A stretch of 64,000 nt of DNA from Runella defluvii (GCF_014195535.1 NZ_JACIBY010000002.1:596130-660129); one strand, 5' to 3'; positions 17,213 through 27,379 are shown, counted from the first letter of the stretch. The notes: generated by a model not told the origin, from the letters alone. A program made the numbers and translations.

Positions 17213-18598
17213 ATGCGTAAATTTTTTGATTTATTTTTACAAGCCCTCAAAGGCGAAGAGCACGAATATACTTCGGGCAGTATCAATCGCGCCATTTTTC
17301 TACTATCCGTACCCATGATTTTAGAAATGGTCATGGAATCGCTCTTTGCGGTTGTCGATATTTTCTTTGTATCTAAAGTCAACACCGACGCCGTTGCGAC
17401 GGTAGGACTTACCGAATCTGTCTTAACGCTTGTTTACTCCGTGGCCATTGGCCTTAGTACGGCTGCAACCGCCATCGTGTCGCGACGTATCGGAGAGAAA
17501 CAACACGCCGAAGCAGGCCATGCCGCAGCGCAGGTTATTTTGGTGTCAGTTGTGTTAGGTATCACGATTGGGCTTGGTGGTTTTTTTGGGGCAGAGACCA
17601 TCCTACGTGCCATGGGTGGCAGCGAAAACCTCATCGCCTCAGGGGCCAATTTCACCCGAATTATCTTTGCCAGTAGCCCCGCTATTATTTTGCTTTACAC
17701 CCTTAGCGGCGTTTTACGGGGAGGCGGAGATGCCGCCGTAGCAATGCGCTCGCTTTGGATTGCCAACGGCGTCAATATGCTTCTTTGCCCACTTTTTATC
17801 TTTGGTTGGGGGCCTGTTCCTGCATTTGGAGTAGCGGGCTCAGCCATGGCCACCACCATAGGCCGCAGTCTTGGGGTTCTGTACCAGTTATATGCTTTGA
17901 CCAAGGGCAATGGGGTTGTCAAAGTACTTTCATCACAACTCAAAGCCGATTTCACCATTATTCGTAACCTTATCAGTGTTTCGGCGGGTGGTACGGGCCA
18001 ATTCCTTATTGCTTCTGCCAGTTGGGTATTCCTGACCCGTATTTTGTCAGACTTTGGCCCTCAAATTGTGGCAGGTTATACCATCGCCATTCGCGTTATT
18101 GTGTTTACCATTTTACCTTCGTGGGGCATGGCCAATGCCGCTGCCACTTTGGTAGGACAAAACCTTGGCGCAAACAAGCCCGAACGCGCCGAAACCTCAG
18201 TTTGGCGAGCAGCCTTCTTCAACTTTGTGTTTTTGGCCGTCGTTGCTGTCATATTTTTTGTCTTTTCGGCCAACATTATTAGCTGGTTCAACGACGACCC
18301 CACCACGGTATCCACGGGCGTCAACTGCCTACGAATCATTTGTTTTGGGTATTTATTTTTTGCTTATGGGATGGTTATCAGCCAGTCGTTCAACGGCGCA
18401 GGCGATACCCTGACCCCAACTCTCATGAACTTGGTTTGCTTTTGGGCTATCGAAATCCCCCTTGCTTATTTCTTAGCAAAATACCTCGATTTAGGCCCCA
18501 ACGGCGTGTATATTTCCGTTGCATTCAGCGAGTCAATGCTTGCTGTGGTGGGGATTCTCCTTTTTAGACGCGGAAAGTGGAAAACCAAGAAGGTATAG
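17213..18598 (+). CDS. MATE-family multidrug/sodium antiporter
   Basis: 461 residues with about twelve membrane segments in two halves. The first carries SVPMILEMVMESLFAVVDIFFV and the second ISVSAGGTGQFLIASASWVFL, typical of MATE exporters. GLSTAATAIVSRRIGEK and GAGDTLTPTLMNLVCFW are further family stretches. The protein would export cationic or organic compounds using Na+ or H+. It starts 6 nt after the WD40 gene and probably shares its transcript. Confidence 0.92.
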   Translation: MRKFFDLFLQALKGEEHEYTSGSINRAIFLLSVPMILEMVMESLFAVVDIFFVSKVNTDAVATVGLTESVLTLVYSVAIGLSTAATAIVSRRIGEKQHAEAGHAAAQVILVSVVLGITIGLGGFFGAETILRAMGGSENLIASGANFTRIIFASSPAIILLYTLSGVLRGGGDAAVAMRSLWIANGVNMLLCPLFIFGWGPVPAFGVAGSAMATTIGRSLGVLYQLYALTKGNGVVKVLSSQLKADFTIIRNLISVSAGGTGQFLIASASWVFLTRILSDFGPQIVAGYTIAIRVIVFTILPSWGMANAAATLVGQNLGANKPERAETSVWRAAFFNFVFLAVVAVIFFVFSANIISWFNDDPTTVSTGVNCLRIICFGYLFFAYGMVISQSFNGAGDTLTPTLMNLVCFWAIEIPLAYFLAKYLDLGPNGVYISVAFSESMLAVVGILLFRRGKWKTKKV

Positions 18599-18613
18599 CC
18601 TCAAGGTTTATCC

Positions 18614-18645
18614 TTTTGATTACCTGATAATTTCCTCTAACTTTG
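18614..18645 (+). promoter_or_regulatory. Bacteroidota promoter upstream of uppS
   Basis: TTTTG (18614-18618), 19-nt spacer, TAACTTTG (18638-18645). This is the best full match in the window to the Bacteroidota consensus TTTG-N19-TAnnTTTG. It lies 20 nt before the uppS ATG and may drive uppS and bamA. Confidence 0.7.
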
Positions 18646-18665
18646 CAGGCCATTTTTAAGTGCGA

Positions 18666-19415
18666 ATGAAAGAACAGATAGACCGTACTAGACTTCCTCA
18701 ACATATCGCCATCGTGATGGATGGCAACGGCCGCTGGGCCAAGCAGCGCGGTGCCATGCGGGTGTTTGGGCACAGAAACGCTATTAAAGCCGTACGCGAA
18801 GCCACCGAAGGCTGCGCTGAGCTGGGCATTAAGTACCTGACATTGTATGCGTTTTCGACCGAAAACTGGGGGCGACCTGAAGCCGAAGTAAGGGCCTTGA
18901 TGGAACTATTGGTACATACAATCGGCGATGAGCTTCCCACATTGCAAAAAAATAACGTCAGGCTTGACACCATTGGCGACACGGCAAGTTTGCCTAAATC
19001 TTGCCAAAAAGAGCTATCGCAAGCTATAGAAAAAACGAAGCATAACACAGGTCTTAATCTAATATTGGCCTTAGGATATAGTGGCAAATGGGATATTATC
19101 CAAGCCACCCAACGTTTAGCGCAGCAAGTGAAAGACGGTTCGTTGAAGTCAGAAGACATTACCGAAGACTTACTTAACCAAACGCTCTCGACCTATCCCC
19201 GCCCCGATGTTGACCTGATGCTACGCACAGGAGGCGACCACCGCATCAGTAATTTCTTGCTGTGGCAGTTGGCTTATGCCGAGCTTTACTTCTACGACGA
19301 GGTCTTTTGGCCAGACTTCCGCCGAGAGCATTTACATGAGGCCATTTTGTCGTTTCAACAACGAGAAAGACGTTTTGGTAAAACCAGTGAACAGATTGTG
19401 ACCGAAGCGAAATAA
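18666..19415 (+). CDS. uppS: Isoprenyl transferase (undecaprenyl diphosphate synthase)
   Basis: About 249 residues. IAIVMDGNGRWAKQRG near the start holds the catalytic Asp and the diphosphate-binding Gly-Asn-Gly-Arg. GHRNAIKAVREA, LYAFSTENWGRP and DLMLRTGGDHRISNFLLWQLAYAELYF (the C-terminal signature, interrupted here only for length) complete the cis-prenyltransferase pattern. It makes the C55 lipid carrier for peptidoglycan and polysaccharides. ATG 18666 is preferred over a GTG two codons earlier. bamA follows, as in many Bacteroidota. Confidence 0.95.
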   Translation: MKEQIDRTRLPQHIAIVMDGNGRWAKQRGAMRVFGHRNAIKAVREATEGCAELGIKYLTLYAFSTENWGRPEAEVRALMELLVHTIGDELPTLQKNNVRLDTIGDTASLPKSCQKELSQAIEKTKHNTGLNLILALGYSGKWDIIQATQRLAQQVKDGSLKSEDITEDLLNQTLSTYPRPDVDLMLRTGGDHRISNFLLWQLAYAELYFYDEVFWPDFRREHLHEAILSFQQRERRFGKTSEQIVTEAK

Positions 19416-19462
19416 ACCCCTTCTTTTGCCGTTAGTAGAAAATGGGAAAGAACAGTGTATCT

Positions 19463-22105
19463 ATGAAAAAATTCAACCAACTTATCCGTCTCGTTAGCTT
19501 TTTTGGTGTTTTCGTCATGACCACCGTATGCCTTCATGCGCAGCAGCTGGGCCTTGGACGAAACACCCCTGCGACTACGTCTGCTCCGAAAGACGAAGCT
19601 ATCAACTATGCGGAACCTAAAGACTATGTCGTTGCCGAAATTATTGTAACTGGCAACCAATTTTTGGATCCTAACTCCATGATTTCAATGTCGGGATTGA
19701 GAGTAGGCGACAAAATCAAAGTTCCTGGCGATGCCATCAATGGAGCCATTAAAAAATTGATGGATCAAAAGATTTTGGAAGATGTCGAAATTTTAGCTCG
19801 TAAAATCGAAGGCGAACAAATCTGGTTAGAGATTCGCATTAAGGAGCAATCGCGTCTTTTCAAAGTCGAATTTGACGGCATTCGGAAGGGAGAAAAAGAG
19901 TCTCTTAATGATAAAATCAAGCTTCCTAAAGGGCGTATCATCTCTAACACGATGATTAAGAACACCCAATTGGCCGTAAAACGCTATTTTATTGACAAAG
20001 GCTTCATGAACGTGAAAGTCAGAATCAATCAAATTTCAGACTCTACTCGCGGAAATGCAACCCTCAAAATCCTCGTCACCAAAGGCGCAAAGGTGAAGAT
20101 TCGTCAAATTGTGTTTAATGGCCGTCAAGAGATATTGGAGGGAAAACTCCGCAATAAGTTGAAGGGAACAAAACAAATGCGTTTTGGTCGCCTTTTTACG
20201 CCTTCAAAATTCATTCCTAAGAAATACGAAGAAGACAAAGAAAAAATCATCGAACTCTATAACAAAAATGGGTTCCGTGATGCGACCATTATCTCCGATT
20301 CCATTATTCACAATCCAGGAGAAAAAACCATTGATGTAGTGTTGAACATCGAAGAAGGGCCGCGCTACTACATCCGTGATATTACTTGGCAAGGGAACTA
20401 CCTTCGTACGACCGAACAACTCAGCAAGGTATTTGGCCTTAAAAAAGGAGATATTTATAACCCTGAAGAAATCCAGAAACGCCTTGAAGCCAACCCAGGC
20501 CAAGACGTAAGCTCGCTGTACATGGACGACGGTTATTTGTACTACAACTGCCGCGCCATCGAAAAAGCCGTTGAAGGGGATTCTATCGACCTTGAAATGC
20601 GCATTTTTGAAGGAAAACAAGCGACCATCAACAAGATTATTTTGAATGGTAACACCAAGACCAGCGACCACGTGGTATTGCGCGAATTGTTTACGTTGCC
20701 AGGCCAGAAATTTAGCAAAACGGAAATCATCAACACCCAACGTCAGTTGTCTCAGTTAGGGTATTTTGATGCTGAAAAAATTGGAATTAACCCCATTCCT
20801 CACCCAGAAGACGGGACAGTGGATATTGAATATACCGTAGAAGAAAAGCCAAGTGACCAAATTGAGCTTTCTGGTGGTTGGGGTGGATACATCGGATTTG
20901 TGGGTACGTTAGGACTTGTATTCAACAACTTCTCTACCAAAAACATCACAAACCTCAAAGCATGGAAACCACTTCCATCGGGCGACGGGCAAAAGCTTTC
21001 GGTACGTTTCCAGGCAAGTGGTCGTCAGTTTCAGACATATACGCTTAGTTTCTCAGAACCTTGGTTGGGAGGTAAAAAACCTGTCAACTTTGGAATTAAC
21101 TTGAGTCACACGGTATATCGTACGGTTGACTATTCTAACCTTTATACTCGTTCAACAAGCGGCTTAAAGTTTTTGGGCTCTTACAAAAACACAGGGGTTA
21201 CTGTCTCGCTTGGTAAACGCCTCAAAATACCTGATCGTTATTTCGTATTAAGTACCGCACTTTCATACCAAAGATATAGAATGGACAGCCTTGACTTGTT
21301 TGGCATTGGCTATCCAAATGGGGTTTCCAACAACGTAACTTTGAACTTAACATTGTCGCGGAATACGATTGATAACCCTCAATTCCCGCGTGGAGGGTCG
21401 TCGTTCTCATTGAGTGGCACTTTTACGCCACCTTATTCTGCCATCACTGGAAACACGTCTTTCTCGACAAAAGAAGCACAGTACAAATGGGTAGAGTACC
21501 ACAAGTGGATGTTTGATGCGACATGGTACCAAACCGTGGCAGGCAAGCTGGTATTAAGTACCCGCGCTCACCTTGGTTTCTTGGGTAGATACAACCAAAA
21601 CTTATCCATCAGTCCATTTGAACGCTTTGTACTCGGAGGCTCGGGATTGGCGGGTTATGGTATGTTTGCTTTGGCCCAAGACATCATCGGTTTGAGAGGC
21701 TACACCGACCGCTCGCTTGTACCTATCTACAACCGACTTAGTACCGTTGATGCTTCGCAAAGTACCAGTACAACCACAAGCAGTGTAAGTAGTCTTGGAG
21801 GGGTTGCCTATAGCAAGTACGTGATGGAATTACGTTATCCTCTTTCGCTTAACCCATCAGCGACCATCTTTGGTTTGGTGTTTGCAGAAGCAGGAAACAA
21901 CTGGGGTACCGATCAACCTCAAAAGAAATACAAAGACTACAACCCGTTTGATTTGAAACGTTCGGCGGGGGTTGGGGCGCGTATTTTCATGCCAGCCTTC
22001 GGTTTGATTGGTATTGATTGGGCGTATGGATTTGACCCACTACCTGGGCAAACAAAACGCAGTGGACCACAATTCCACTTCACGATTGGACAACAAATTC
22101 GTTAG
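19463..22105 (+). CDS. bamA: Outer membrane protein assembly factor BamA
   Basis: 880 residues from ATG 19463; an in-frame ATG at 19442 would add seven. The chosen start gives a compact signal peptide, MKKFNQLIR plus a hydrophobic core ending CLHAQ. Five POTRA-like repeats follow up to about residue 470 (e.g. VAEIIVTGNQFLD, KIIIxGN-type NKIILNGNTKTSD). The C-terminal 16-strand barrel has GVGARIFMPAFGLIGIDWAYGFD and ends in a membrane-insertion signal (HFTIGQQIR). It inserts beta-barrel proteins into the outer membrane. Two periplasmic chaperone genes follow. Confidence 0.95.
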   Translation: MKKFNQLIRLVSFFGVFVMTTVCLHAQQLGLGRNTPATTSAPKDEAINYAEPKDYVVAEIIVTGNQFLDPNSMISMSGLRVGDKIKVPGDAINGAIKKLMDQKILEDVEILARKIEGEQIWLEIRIKEQSRLFKVEFDGIRKGEKESLNDKIKLPKGRIISNTMIKNTQLAVKRYFIDKGFMNVKVRINQISDSTRGNATLKILVTKGAKVKIRQIVFNGRQEILEGKLRNKLKGTKQMRFGRLFTPSKFIPKKYEEDKEKIIELYNKNGFRDATIISDSIIHNPGEKTIDVVLNIEEGPRYYIRDITWQGNYLRTTEQLSKVFGLKKGDIYNPEEIQKRLEANPGQDVSSLYMDDGYLYYNCRAIEKAVEGDSIDLEMRIFEGKQATINKIILNGNTKTSDHVVLRELFTLPGQKFSKTEIINTQRQLSQLGYFDAEKIGINPIPHPEDGTVDIEYTVEEKPSDQIELSGGWGGYIGFVGTLGLVFNNFSTKNITNLKAWKPLPSGDGQKLSVRFQASGRQFQTYTLSFSEPWLGGKKPVNFGINLSHTVYRTVDYSNLYTRSTSGLKFLGSYKNTGVTVSLGKRLKIPDRYFVLSTALSYQRYRMDSLDLFGIGYPNGVSNNVTLNLTLSRNTIDNPQFPRGGSSFSLSGTFTPPYSAITGNTSFSTKEAQYKWVEYHKWMFDATWYQTVAGKLVLSTRAHLGFLGRYNQNLSISPFERFVLGGSGLAGYGMFALAQDIIGLRGYTDRSLVPIYNRLSTVDASQSTSTTTSSVSSLGGVAYSKYVMELRYPLSLNPSATIFGLVFAEAGNNWGTDQPQKKYKDYNPFDLKRSAGVGARIFMPAFGLIGIDWAYGFDPLPGQTKRSGPQFHFTIGQQIR

Positions 22106-22121
22106 AAAAGACATAGACCGA

Positions 22122-22151
22122 ATGGAGTAGGTAAATTATAGCCTACTCCAT
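22122..22151 (+). other. Hairpin between bamA and the first ompH
   Basis: ATGGAGTAGG (22122-22131) pairs with CCTACTCCAT (22142-22151) around a 10-nt loop. No T run follows, so this is more likely an mRNA-stability or attenuation hairpin than a full terminator. Confidence 0.4.
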
Positions 22152-22173
22152 CAACAAAATCCAAGCATCTACA

Positions 22174-22800
22174 ATGAAAACCCGTGGGCTTTTACTAATT
22201 TTGCAATTCGTCTTGGTAACCTACTCATTATCAGCCCAAAAATGGGGGTATATGGATATGGAGTATGTGACGAGCAAAATGCCTGAATACCAAAAAGCAC
22301 AAACTGAGCTTGATAAGTTTTCGGAACGTTGGGCAAAAGAAATTCAAGATAAATATACCGAAATAGACCGCCTACAGCGGCTTTATCAGGCAGAAGAAGT
22401 ACTTTTGACCGACGAAATGAAACGCAAACGTCAGCAAGAAATCGCTGATAAAGAGCGCGAAGCCAAAGATTATAACAACAAAATTTTTGGATTTGAAGGG
22501 ATGTTGTTTCAAAAGAAAAAAGAAATCATCAAACCCATCACCGATCAGGTTTATAAAGCAGTAGAACGCGTGTGTCGTCAGCGGAGGTTGGATATACTAC
22601 TTGACAAATCAAGCGATTTTGTCATTATTTATTCCAATCCAGTACATGACTATACTGATTATGTTATCGAAGAGCTTGGTTTAGGTACCGAAGAAAAAGA
22701 AAAAAATACTAAACCAGCGACTAATAGCGTTAATACGCCAACAACAAAAACACCAGCAACAAATACCCCAGCTAATAAAGTAACCAAACCAAAACAGTAG
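22174..22800 (+). CDS. OmpH/Skp-family periplasmic chaperone (first copy)
   Basis: 208 residues. A signal peptide (MKTRGLLLILQFVLVTYSLSAQ) is followed by KWGYMDMEYV, the usual first strand of OmpH proteins. A long charged helical section (about 45-130) would form the Skp tentacles. VERVCRQRRLDILLDKSSDFVIIYSN is the conserved C-terminal core. The tail after residue 172 is a low-complexity Thr/Pro/Asn/Lys stretch. It should hold unfolded outer-membrane proteins for BamA. Confidence 0.88.
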   Translation: MKTRGLLLILQFVLVTYSLSAQKWGYMDMEYVTSKMPEYQKAQTELDKFSERWAKEIQDKYTEIDRLQRLYQAEEVLLTDEMKRKRQQEIADKEREAKDYNNKIFGFEGMLFQKKKEIIKPITDQVYKAVERVCRQRRLDILLDKSSDFVIIYSNPVHDYTDYVIEELGLGTEEKEKNTKPATNSVNTPTTKTPATNTPANKVTKPKQ

Positions 22801-22806
22801 ATAAAA

Positions 22807-23490
22807 ATGAAACGTACATTGACTGTAGCCTTCCTTGCGATTATTGCTTTAGTGAGTTTTGAAAGCAAAGCACAACAGGCTACGAACAAAATCGGTTGGA
22901 CCAACGTGGACTACGTGATGACGTTGTTACCTGACTATAAGAAAATTGAGAACGAGCTTACGATTCAGCAACAGCAAATTGAAAAAGCGATGCAGGAGAA
23001 ATCGAAAGAGTTCGAAGACAAATACAAGGCTTATCAACAAAACGCTGCAAAGTGGTCTGAAATCATTCGTGCAGATAAAGAAAAAGAATTGAACCGCCTT
23101 CAAACGGACTTCCAAGATTTCCAACGCTCTTCACAAGAGTCATTGCAGAAAAAGCAACAACAATTGCTTCAGCCTGTGATGGTGAAAATCCAAGGAGCGA
23201 TCGACGCTGTTGGTAAAGAAAACGGCTACACGTATATCTTCAACATGGATGCAGGTGCTAACACAACTCCTATCATCTTGTTTGCAGGTTCGGAAGAATT
23301 GAACGTTAGCAACTTGATTTTGAAAAAATTGGGTGTTGACCCAGCGGAAGTTGAAAAACAACAAAAAGCCGCAGCAGAAGCAGCTGTTCAGCAATTGCAG
23401 CAAAAAACAGGTGGTGCAACTACCCCTGCTACGCAGCCTGCAACCAAGCCAGCGACTCAAACGCCTGCAAATCCAGCAAAGAAAAACTAA
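22807..23490 (+). CDS. OmpH/Skp-family periplasmic chaperone (second copy)
   Basis: 227 residues, starting 6 nt after the first copy. Signal peptide to SKAQ, then KIGWTNVDYVMTLLPDYKKIE, a long Gln/Lys-rich coiled-coil (about 45-115) and the core IDAVGKENGYTYIFNMD. The C-terminal tail is rich in Ala, Gln, Thr and Pro with ATQPATKPAT repeats. The two copies differ clearly outside the family motifs, so the duplication is old. A strong terminator follows. Confidence 0.9.
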   Translation: MKRTLTVAFLAIIALVSFESKAQQATNKIGWTNVDYVMTLLPDYKKIENELTIQQQQIEKAMQEKSKEFEDKYKAYQQNAAKWSEIIRADKEKELNRLQTDFQDFQRSSQESLQKKQQQLLQPVMVKIQGAIDAVGKENGYTYIFNMDAGANTTPIILFAGSEELNVSNLILKKLGVDPAEVEKQQKAAAEAAVQQLQQKTGGATTPATQPATKPATQTPANPAKKN

Positions 23491-23508
23491 GACATTTCTG
23501 TCTGGTAC

Positions 23509-23543
23509 AAAAAAGGGAACCGCACGATGCGGTTCCCTTTTTT
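23509..23543 (+). terminator. Strong terminator of the bamA-ompH operon
   Basis: A perfect 16-bp stem: the A-run plus GGGAACCGCA (23509-23524), 3-nt loop CGA, then TGCGGTTCCC plus a T-run (23528-23543). It lies 18 nt after the second ompH stop. Confidence 0.9.
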
Positions 23544-23632
23544 ATTTGGGCTACTCTACAAAGGTTGCGCTTCGCCGAAGCGATATAAATTACTAATGCA
23601 CTAAAATTCATGCTCAACTACTATTAAAAAAC

Positions 23633-23665
23633 AAAAAAACGGAGTAGTTCATACCCCGTTTTTTT
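23633..23665. terminator. Terminator-like hairpin between convergent genes
   Basis: AAAAAAACGG (23633-23642) pairs with CCGTTTTTTT (23656-23665), with T and A runs on the two sides. It lies 57 nt beyond the end of the minus-strand GLPGLI gene and could work in both directions. Confidence 0.55.
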
Positions 23666-23721
23666 TTGTTTGTATTGGCTTGTACATTCACCCAGTTGGG
23701 TTTCTAAGCAGCCCTCCTCAA

Positions 23722-24474
23722 TCAATATCGCATCGACCAGAAAGGGTTTCGTTGCGCTTTCATGCTTTCCGCAATGTGCTTTTGAATCATTTGATTGTAG
23801 TCGGCCACTTTGATTTTCTTGCCTTTCATTTTGGGCAAAGCAAGCTCTTTTTGCACGTTTTTAAGCTCCACTTTCTGGGCCGACACCACTACGTCTCCGT
23901 CGTTGATATCTAGTTCCAAAATCAAGCCTGGCAAACCAAAATAACGTTCAGGCCCCGCTGCCACAGGAATGTCCTGCGCAAACCATGCCGTAATTTTTTG
24001 ATTTTTAACAGGGTCAAACGTCTCTGCTTTCATACAAATGTAACCCGCAACGTCTTTGATTTGGTTTTGTACCCGCCAATTGTAAGTTACCAAAGAATCT
24101 TCCATCAGGTACGTTTTTCCCAACATTTCGTGGTGTTCAATGAGCTTATTAGCATCAAAGTTACGGTGAATCAGGTAATCGTCTTGCCGCCACGACCATT
24201 GGCCATCTTCGCTTTGGCCTTGGTCACTGAAATACGTATAAAGACTTTGCTTTTCGTCAAAATACAATTTCATTTTTACGCCGTACCCATCCTCATTTCC
24301 CCACGTCAATTTCATACGGTCTTTTTCTTCTTTGCTCAAAAAGGTCAACCGAGCGTTGATTTTTGTCCAGTAGCTTTTGTGTTCGTACGTGACCATCCCT
24401 TCGGTCGATTGGGCATACACACTGTTGGCTATCCACAACAGACCCACTATCAAAAAGTTCAATCTATTTTTCAT
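23722..24474 (-). CDS. GLPGLI family secreted protein
   Basis: 250 residues. The signal peptide is MKNRLNFLIVGLLWIANSVYAQ, then a beta-rich domain with GMVTYEH near the start. The family-naming motif appears as YFGLPGLILELDINDGD. GLPGLI proteins are periplasmic or surface proteins of Bacteroidota of unknown function. The start at 24474 gives a clean signal peptide; an upstream GTG/TTG-type extension would overlap the receptor gene. It lies 40 nt downstream of the receptor gene, a pairing often seen for this family. Confidence 0.85.
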   Translation of the reverse strand: MKNRLNFLIVGLLWIANSVYAQSTEGMVTYEHKSYWTKINARLTFLSKEEKDRMKLTWGNEDGYGVKMKLYFDEKQSLYTYFSDQGQSEDGQWSWRQDDYLIHRNFDANKLIEHHEMLGKTYLMEDSLVTYNWRVQNQIKDVAGYICMKAETFDPVKNQKITAWFAQDIPVAAGPERYFGLPGLILELDINDGDVVVSAQKVELKNVQKELALPKMKGKKIKVADYNQMIQKHIAESMKAQRNPFWSMRY

Positions 24475-24514
24475 GTTTATAGCGATTATCTTGTTTGGTT
24501 GGATTAACGATTGA

Positions 24515-27379
24515 CTAGAAGAAACCTCCACGGCGTTTGAGGGTCGTGTTCATACCGCGCATGTTGTACGTAAAGGTAAGCATTCCGTAGCGAGCCAAGG
24601 TCTGCACTTTTTCTTGTGATACAAAGTTTTGGTTGGCAAACTGACTGATACCCAAGTTTTTGTTAAACACATCATACACCGACAAGCGAAGTTCTGCTTT
24701 CTTTGCTTTGCCCAAAATCTTATAAATCGACGCATTCATAATCGGCAAACGTTGGTCAAGGTTGAAACGGTTGTTGACATAAATACGATAATCAAGATTT
24801 GAGTTAATGAAGAAATCTTTTGGTAATTTGATGTTCATCGTACCACCATAGGTATGGTTGATGATTTTCATGTTTTGCGCCGTATTTACCGAGAAACGAG
24901 AGTTGGTAACGCCCCAGTTAGCATTGGCAAAAAACGTAAAGTTGTCGCTAGGCGTTAAGTCCAAACGCATTCCAAAACGGTAGCTGTCGTTGTTGGTTTC
25001 GTTAAGAACCCCATTGATATAAGTCAGGTTACGGCTAAAATTAGGATTCGCATTTACGCTCAAGTTACTTTTCGTTTTCTTCAACGGGAAGCCAAAGTTC
25101 ATCCACGCCCCAATGCTTTGTCCACCCGAAATGTTGGTAGGTGTAGTAACCGTCACCAACGTTCTTGGGTCAACTTGCTGATTGTAAATAATTTGATTGA
25201 CATTGTACGAATAAAACAAGTTTAGGCCCAAGTTGGTAAAGCTTGCTGGGTTAAACATATTGTACCCAAAATTAACGCTGTGGTTAACTGAAGGAAGCAA
25301 ATCGGGGTTTCCTTGACGGATGTACAACGGATTGCTATTGTCGATAACTGGCTGTAAGTCACGAACATTTGGCTGATTCACACTTACATCGTAGCCTGAC
25401 CAGAGGTAACGGTTGTTTTTGAGGTCATAATTCACCGAGACGTTAGGTATCCACGCCACAAATGTGCGATTAACGTTGATAAAAGAGGTTGGATTTTGAC
25501 CCAACGCAAATTTACCATCCAATCCAAATCGCTGCACGGCCATTCCACCCGAAATGTTAAATCCTTTGTACGAATAGCGTACTGCCGAACCAATCCTCGC
25601 GTAAGTAATGTCATTTTTGAAATAGCTACTCAAGGTATCAACGGGGATTCTTCTACCACTTTCTTGGGCCAAATCAAAGGCATCGCGATCAACAAAGTTG
25701 CCACGGCGGCTCAAGTTTATGAAGCTCTCCCAAAATACGCGTTTCGATACAGGCTCCACAAACAACAAGCTTGATTTTAGCTCATTTACTTGGCTATTGG
25801 TATTGTTGGTCAAATCAAGCGCTCTCCGAATTACATCATTGGCTGAGTTGGCCGAATAAAACAAGTTCAATGAATTTTGATCCGCAATTCCGTCGTTTTG
25901 AACATACCCGTACGAACCACTGGCTGCGAAGTTCCGTCCTTTTTTATTTTTAGCCTTCCACCGATAAATAAGTGTATTAGCGGTTTCCATTTTGTCAACG
26001 TCCGTAGCGTTTTTAATGGTCGTTTCGTTCGACTTAAAGTTACCTGCTTGGAAATACTGCTGAAGACTATTGAGGCTGGTGTTGCCACCATTGAGGCGGC
26101 TGTTGTTGGTAAAAATAATGGTGTTGGTCGAGTCAATCATTTGTTCATAACGGAAAGACAAACGGTGGTTTCCGATGAAGTTAATTTGACTGCTTTCTTC
26201 TTGTGATTTGAACGAACCGTTGGTCAAGAAATTTTCACGGCTACGAAGCGCATCCAATACTTGGCGGGTTGAGTTGTAGTAATAACTCGAATTTACTTTG
26301 GTTTTTTTGCCGTTGTAATTGTAGTTAATACCCGCGGCAACGTTGTTGGAATAACCTTGTCCTCTTCCTCCACCAACGGGAATGTTGAGTCCGCCGTCGT
26401 CATCTCCACCAATCACGAAGAAGCGTCCACCGCCGCCACCAAAGCCAAAGTCGCCGTTATCGTTCCAGCTATTAAACGAACCACTTCCTCTAAAATCTTG
26501 GTAGTCGTCCCACGACATCCCCGTTTGGTTCGTATTGTTGGTGAGGCCAATAAGCGAAAACTGGTTTTTATCATCAAACTTATTGTAGTTTCCTTTGATT
26601 TCCCCGCGCGCTCCTCTCGAATTGTTGCCGTCGGCACCTAAGCCAGCGGTGACCTTTCCAAAACCACCTTTTTTGAATCCATCTTTTAATTCAAGGTTAA
26701 CCGTTTTCTCTTTTTTACCGTCATCTACACCTGTCACCTTTGCTTGTTCCGACTTATCGTTAAAAATCTGAACTTTTGTAATCGCTTCCGCAGGAAGGTT
26801 CTTAGTAGCCATTTTAGGATCATCTCCGAAGAAACGCTTGCCATCGACGGTCACTTTCCGTACTTGCTGGCCTTGGGCTACGATGTTTCCGTCTTGGTCA
26901 ATCTGAACCCCTGGTAATTTTCGAAGTAAATCTTCTACCGTTGACCCAGGCGGGACTTTAAACGAAGCGGCGTTGTACTCAATCGTATCTCCTTTGATAC
27001 TGAGTGGCGCGCGGGCGGTTTTGACTACGACTTCAAACAATTCTTTGGTGATGGCTTTCATTTCTAAAGTACCAAGGTCAATGAGCTCTTTATCACTAAA
27101 CACAATGTCTTTTTGAAATGGGATATACCCTACAAATGAAATTTTGAGCAAATAATCACCTTTTTTGACGTTACGAAGCACGAACGCACCTTTGTCATTG
27201 GAGCGTGTAAAATTGACCAAAGACGAGTCTTTTCGCTGCAACAACATGACTGTTGCCGAACCTAGCGGTCCTGAGGACGTATCAGCAGTGATACCTTGGA
27301 TTTGGAAACGTGTGGGAGTTTGGGCGCACGCAAACAACGCACTAAGGCACATAAGTGCCCCGAGGAGAAGTTTCTTCAT
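24515..27379 (-). CDS. Outer membrane beta-barrel protein with carboxypeptidase-regulatory-like domain (TonB-dependent receptor-like)
   Basis: 954 residues. Signal peptide ending ALFACAQ; a carboxypeptidase-regulatory-like domain (about 27-115, ending GDYLLKISFVGYIPFQKDI); then a plug-like domain with STVEDLLRKLPGVQIDQDG and VTVDGKRFFGDDPKMA. The remaining 650 residues are barrel strands, with a Gly/Phe-rich loop near 320 (GGGGGRFF). This is the large-barrel family that often accompanies GLPGLI proteins. No TonB box was identified, so transport is inferred. The GLPGLI gene follows on the same strand. Confidence 0.85.
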   Translation of the reverse strand: MKKLLLGALMCLSALFACAQTPTRFQIQGITADTSSGPLGSATVMLLQRKDSSLVNFTRSNDKGAFVLRNVKKGDYLLKISFVGYIPFQKDIVFSDKELIDLGTLEMKAITKELFEVVVKTARAPLSIKGDTIEYNAASFKVPPGSTVEDLLRKLPGVQIDQDGNIVAQGQQVRKVTVDGKRFFGDDPKMATKNLPAEAITKVQIFNDKSEQAKVTGVDDGKKEKTVNLELKDGFKKGGFGKVTAGLGADGNNSRGARGEIKGNYNKFDDKNQFSLIGLTNNTNQTGMSWDDYQDFRGSGSFNSWNDNGDFGFGGGGGRFFVIGGDDDGGLNIPVGGGRGQGYSNNVAAGINYNYNGKKTKVNSSYYYNSTRQVLDALRSRENFLTNGSFKSQEESSQINFIGNHRLSFRYEQMIDSTNTIIFTNNSRLNGGNTSLNSLQQYFQAGNFKSNETTIKNATDVDKMETANTLIYRWKAKNKKGRNFAASGSYGYVQNDGIADQNSLNLFYSANSANDVIRRALDLTNNTNSQVNELKSSLLFVEPVSKRVFWESFINLSRRGNFVDRDAFDLAQESGRRIPVDTLSSYFKNDITYARIGSAVRYSYKGFNISGGMAVQRFGLDGKFALGQNPTSFINVNRTFVAWIPNVSVNYDLKNNRYLWSGYDVSVNQPNVRDLQPVIDNSNPLYIRQGNPDLLPSVNHSVNFGYNMFNPASFTNLGLNLFYSYNVNQIIYNQQVDPRTLVTVTTPTNISGGQSIGAWMNFGFPLKKTKSNLSVNANPNFSRNLTYINGVLNETNNDSYRFGMRLDLTPSDNFTFFANANWGVTNSRFSVNTAQNMKIINHTYGGTMNIKLPKDFFINSNLDYRIYVNNRFNLDQRLPIMNASIYKILGKAKKAELRLSVYDVFNKNLGISQFANQNFVSQEKVQTLARYGMLTFTYNMRGMNTTLKRRGGFF